The notes beneath the pieces are model-generated. The model saw only the letters and a list, made by a program, of their open reading frames with translations, ran no database searches and was not told the origin of the DNA. Below, in pieces: positions 60,796 to 64,000 of a DNA stretch of 64,000 bases (position 1 is its first letter; every line of letters starts with the position of its first letter). This stretch comes from Piezodorus guildinii (Eukaryota > Arthropoda > Insecta > Hemiptera > Pentatomidae): positions 170,087,341 through 170,151,340 of the forward strand of contig CM041293.1 in the NCBI GenBank assembly GCA_023052935.1, in the 5' to 3' direction. Position numbers and translations under genes: made by a program.

Positions 60796-62290
60796 ATTTG
60801 ATCAGGGTCTGAATGATAAGCGAGATCTGTTTATCCATAGATAAAACTTTCTTATCTCATTCTGGGTTCTGTGGGTCTCAACATCTTCCATTTGTTTCTT
60901 CTCCCATGATCTTTTTCTTTTCTGATGGATCTGTTTTTCAGTCCTCCTCTTCTTTCTATATTCACATAGATGCACTTGTATCTATTATTTGGATCATTAG
61001 GCGATATGGGCATTCTTCTCGTCCGAAGCCAGTCTAATCTATATCTAACCAGGGTGCCCTTTTGTCAGTTATTTTTTGTCCGATAACCTCCTTGGCTACG
61101 TTGTGCATTGTTTTTCTGCATTAATCCCATTTTTCATTAATTGATATGTTAGGCTGGCCAATGCTGTGCAACTTCTCATCCATGGTCTGAGTAAATTTTG
61201 GAATTTTTGCAGGATCTTTTAGTTTCTGCGTTTCGTACCTGATTGCTTTCTTTACAGGTTTATGATGAGATAATGATATCCTTGCGTAATAAAAGCCACC
61301 AGCAGGTAGTGGTCCGAGTCAACGTTGGCTCCTCTATGAACACCCAGCTAGATCTAAATCTCCTGCTTATCAGAACATGGTCTATCTGGTTTACCATCAC
61401 CAGTGAAACCATCATTGGAGCGCCATGTAGCAAGATTTCTCTTGTGCCGAAACATATTACTAGCTACCATCAGGTCCTTAGCAGCTGCAAAGATGACTAT
61501 TCTCCCACCATTACCCATTTGTACAATCAAGGATACTATGTTTTCCAATGTAGGGCATGATTCCTTACCTATTTGATCATTCAGATCTTTAATTATATCT
61601 TTTATTTCATGTTGGGGATCTTATCCATTGTTCGCTCTAGGATGTCGAAAAAATGGTCTTTTTTCTTCTTCCCATGTCTCTGTCGGTGCGTGTACGCTTA
61701 GTGTTGAGAAATTGTTAAAGTTTCCTTTCAGGCGAAGAAGGCATATTCTTGGCTGATGGTTTGAAGTCTATTACCACTTGCGCCAGTCTCTTGCTGAAAA
61801 CGAAACCAGTTCCATTGTATGATATCCCCAGGATGGTGAGTGGTTCCTCTTGTTCAGAACTCCCTGTCCTGTCCATCTTATCTCTTGGATAGCAGCAATG
61901 TCATTGTTGTATAAGTCTAGCTGTTGTAGAGCTCCTCATCTATATAATGATAAAACATTCCAGGAGGCTAATTTAAAGTCCATTAAACGTTTCCTATTGG
62001 TCCATCCCGCTTTTCTTTCCTCGGAGTTCATAATGGTTTGAGTTTAAGGGGTGTGGGTGATTATACCTTACAGCCACCATTCAGGTGGAGGGATTGCCTC
62101 TTTTGAGTCTCCAGGCCCGCTCCCCCATCCGGGGCGTATCCTAGGGAAGGTGACTCTAGGGGTCGTACTGTAGGTGACCTTGTGTGTAGTGTGCTGTGCT
62201 TGTGTTAGTGTACTGTTCCTCCAATAGCTAATTGCAACCTTCCGGCTGGGCGAAGGGGTCGCCCACGAGTGAAACTGGATATCAAAAATG
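60796..62290 (-). pseudogene. LINE 5' region and endonuclease, decayed
   Basis: The minus strand carries a GC-rich 5' part (62050-62290), then FKLASWNVLSLYR and DIAAIQEIRWTGQG (N-terminal EEP-endonuclease motifs), GGRIVIFAAAKDLMVASNMF and RHKRNLATWRSNDG (middle), and, shifted in frame, ARISLSHHKP with the linker to about 60803. It is an RTE-like or related family distinct from the 24.8-kb one. Several frameshifts and stops are present, and the RT domain is absent. Plus-strand ORFs here are antisense shadows. Confidence 0.75.
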
Positions 62291-63119
62291 AAATCTTTTT
62301 GGTACATCTGGCAAAGAAGAATGATAATCCTTGTCTTAAGTGCTATACTGGCTAGAAAATTTAAAAGAAACACTTGTAGAAGACATAAACAATAGATAAA
62401 TCGAGTGCAATCATATGTTTTATTTAAGCTACATGTGATTGTAGGGATGGGGAGGGGGGGAGGGTGATGTGGTTTTTGATAAATAACAAAAATCAGTCTC
62501 CTTACACTCAACTCGAAAGGCATCAAAAAAAATAAATTATATTGGAAGGATATTCTAAATTATTTAATTGTTCATTATGGTCCACTAAGGTCCACTACAA
62601 AAAATCTTTAAAAGGATATGAACATATGACAAACAACATATGAAAGTGGCGATTCTGATTAATTTGTTTGTCCTGCGTGTTACCTCGTGGAGTTTGGTCC
62701 ATAAATTAAGATGATAAAATGTAAATTAATTATTTTATTTTATGTTACATATAACTTACTGAATTTGTTTATATTATTTATAATAGTTTCATTTATAATG
62801 CTCGTTAAAAATGTAGAATATTTTTATTGTTTTTTATATTACATTAAATTTTGCATGTGTATGTAATGTTATGTCTTTATAATGACTTATTACCTATTTA
62901 AAAAATGAATGTTTTGGGGACAAGAGGTGTCAATAACCATCCACAGGATGTCAATAACTAGTTTTTGAGATTTTTACCATTAAATATTGCATATTGTAAA
63001 ACAATTGAGCTTTTGGCCCCAAAAAAAACTCTTGAGTCTTTAGGAGGATAAATAAAGAAAGCCATAGGAAGTTTCAATTTGATCCGTTCACAAAAAGTAT
63101 TTATTTTTAATTTCACCAC
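62291..63119. other. nothing recognised
   Basis: AT-rich sequence with a short GGGGAGGGGGGAGGG tract near 62448-62463. Confidence 0.45.
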
Positions 63120-63340
63120 CTCCTCTCCGTCTTAGGCTATTTCAACACTCACTAGACAAACGGTCAAACATTCCTCTGAACTAAAAACGGCTCATCTACA
63201 TGACTATCATAAGACCAATCTGGACTTACGGAGTAGAGCTTTTGGGCTCTACTAAACCATGAAATTCTTCCCGCATCCAATCCTTTACAATCCAAAATCC
63301 TTCGTAAAATTCATCAGTAGATACTAGTTTAGAATATTTT
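63120..63340 (+). pseudogene. Jockey-type ORF2 fragment
   Basis: Reads LFQHSLDKRSNIPLN, KRLIYMTIIRPIWTYGVELL and GSTKP, then SSRIQS with frameshifts. It includes the IIRPIWTYG block missing from the copy at 47.0 kb. No 3' end is present. Confidence 0.75.
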
Positions 63341-63509
63341 TAGAGTGAAGCTTCTCTACATGCATATCATGTCATTGTATTACATAACATCAAATTTACT
63401 TCATGTGTTTTTTTTTGTTAATACAGTTGTAAATACCGATAAAACGTTTAAAAAACACAATAAAATTCACAGAAATGTGAAAATGTCACTGGGTGTTAAT
63501 AACTGTTTG

Positions 63510-63957
63510 GTTTACCCTACCTTGGCCTTACTTTAGACAAATCCTTTACATTCACTACTCATATCAATAGAAAGCGAAAAAAATAATATTTAAAATGTAA
63601 CCTTACTTAACAAAAATCCCATTTGAGCCCTAGGAACCACTTTTTTAATATATAAACCAGTCATACGCCTCGCCAGTTTGGAGTTCAACCTGCTTGACTA
63701 CTTATTAAAAACGTGAAAGAATTCAAAACTTATCTATGCGTAAAATTAATAATTACCACCGCTACACGAAAATATCCTCTATGCTCAAAGACTTGCAGCT
63801 TCTTACAGTTCAACACTTTGTCTATAGTCAAACATATTCTTATTTCAATAAAACTCCAGCCTCCGAAAACCCATTAATAAAAGAAATAGTCAATTATAAC
63901 AAATATTCCCCAAAACCCTACACTCATAACAGAACAAAGCATGTGTTATTAAATTAA
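63510..63957 (+). pseudogene. Jockey-like LINE C-terminus of another family
   Basis: Begins with YLGLTLDKSFTFTTHINRK (thumb), then IYKPVIRLASLEFN-like text with stops, then an open stretch 63736-63957 (LQLLTVQHFVYSQTYSYFNK to a stop). The order matches the end of Jockey-like ORF2 proteins. It has no poly-A tail in view. Confidence 0.6.
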
Positions 63958-64000
63958 TTTAGTTTATTTTCATTCATAAATTTTATATTTTAGCAATGTC

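Noticed and set aside
61243..61560. 105-aa plus-strand ORF
   Set aside because: Antisense to the LINE endonuclease, whose motifs are on the minus strand.

Overview
The window is eukaryotic, repeat-dominated and AT-rich DNA, most likely from an arthropod and probably an insect. The basis is several LINE fragments of the Jockey type, including one ORF1 with a PRE_C2HC-like region and three zinc knuckles, together with tRNA-derived SINEs, EEP-endonuclease LINEs and no bacterial gene organisation. The species cannot be named from the sequence. No complete conventional host gene is visible. The only host-gene-like signals are two short paralogous ORFs (31739-31954 minus; 53454-53683 plus) and a possible first exon at 48591-48624.

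Layout. 1-2811: AT-rich sequence with copies of two dispersed repeats, here called repeat A and repeat B. About 2812-24815: one same-orientation tandem array of a 289-bp satellite (roughly 70-75 monomers), broken by a T341/A312 homopolymer pair, a T362 tract and a 100-N gap, all probably assembly trouble spots. 24816-27270: a decayed EEP/RT LINE abutting the array edge. 27770-30234: a repeat A copy split by a 1.58-kb foldback element with a 13-bp target-site duplication and two outward-facing hammerhead-ribozyme-like motifs. 30560-33450: LINE tails, a small ORF and a Jockey-type copy inserted in another repeat A. 34101-38121: a nearly full-length Jockey-clade element on the minus strand with a target-site duplication, a frameshift and a deletion that removes the RT catalytic motif. 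38190-45062: more LINE fragments, including a CR1/L2-like RT with pentameric 3' repeats. 45650-64000: a mosaic of repeat A copies, Jockey 3' ends, SINEs, three more foldback or palindromic loci with hammerhead-like motifs, a 948-bp internally deleted Jockey derivative, and an endonuclease fragment of another LINE.

How the parts relate. Nested insertions with readable target-site duplications give a relative history: repeat A is older than the foldback element and than the Jockey-type copy inside it, and a SINE landed inside a hammerhead-like core at 52.24 kb. The most interesting signal is the recurring design of foldback elements with hammerhead-like motifs pointing outward from each arm. 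In the best copy there is also a one-sided extension of about 29 bp, which recalls Penelope-like elements or retrozymes. No Penelope reverse transcriptase is present here, so these copies would be non-autonomous.
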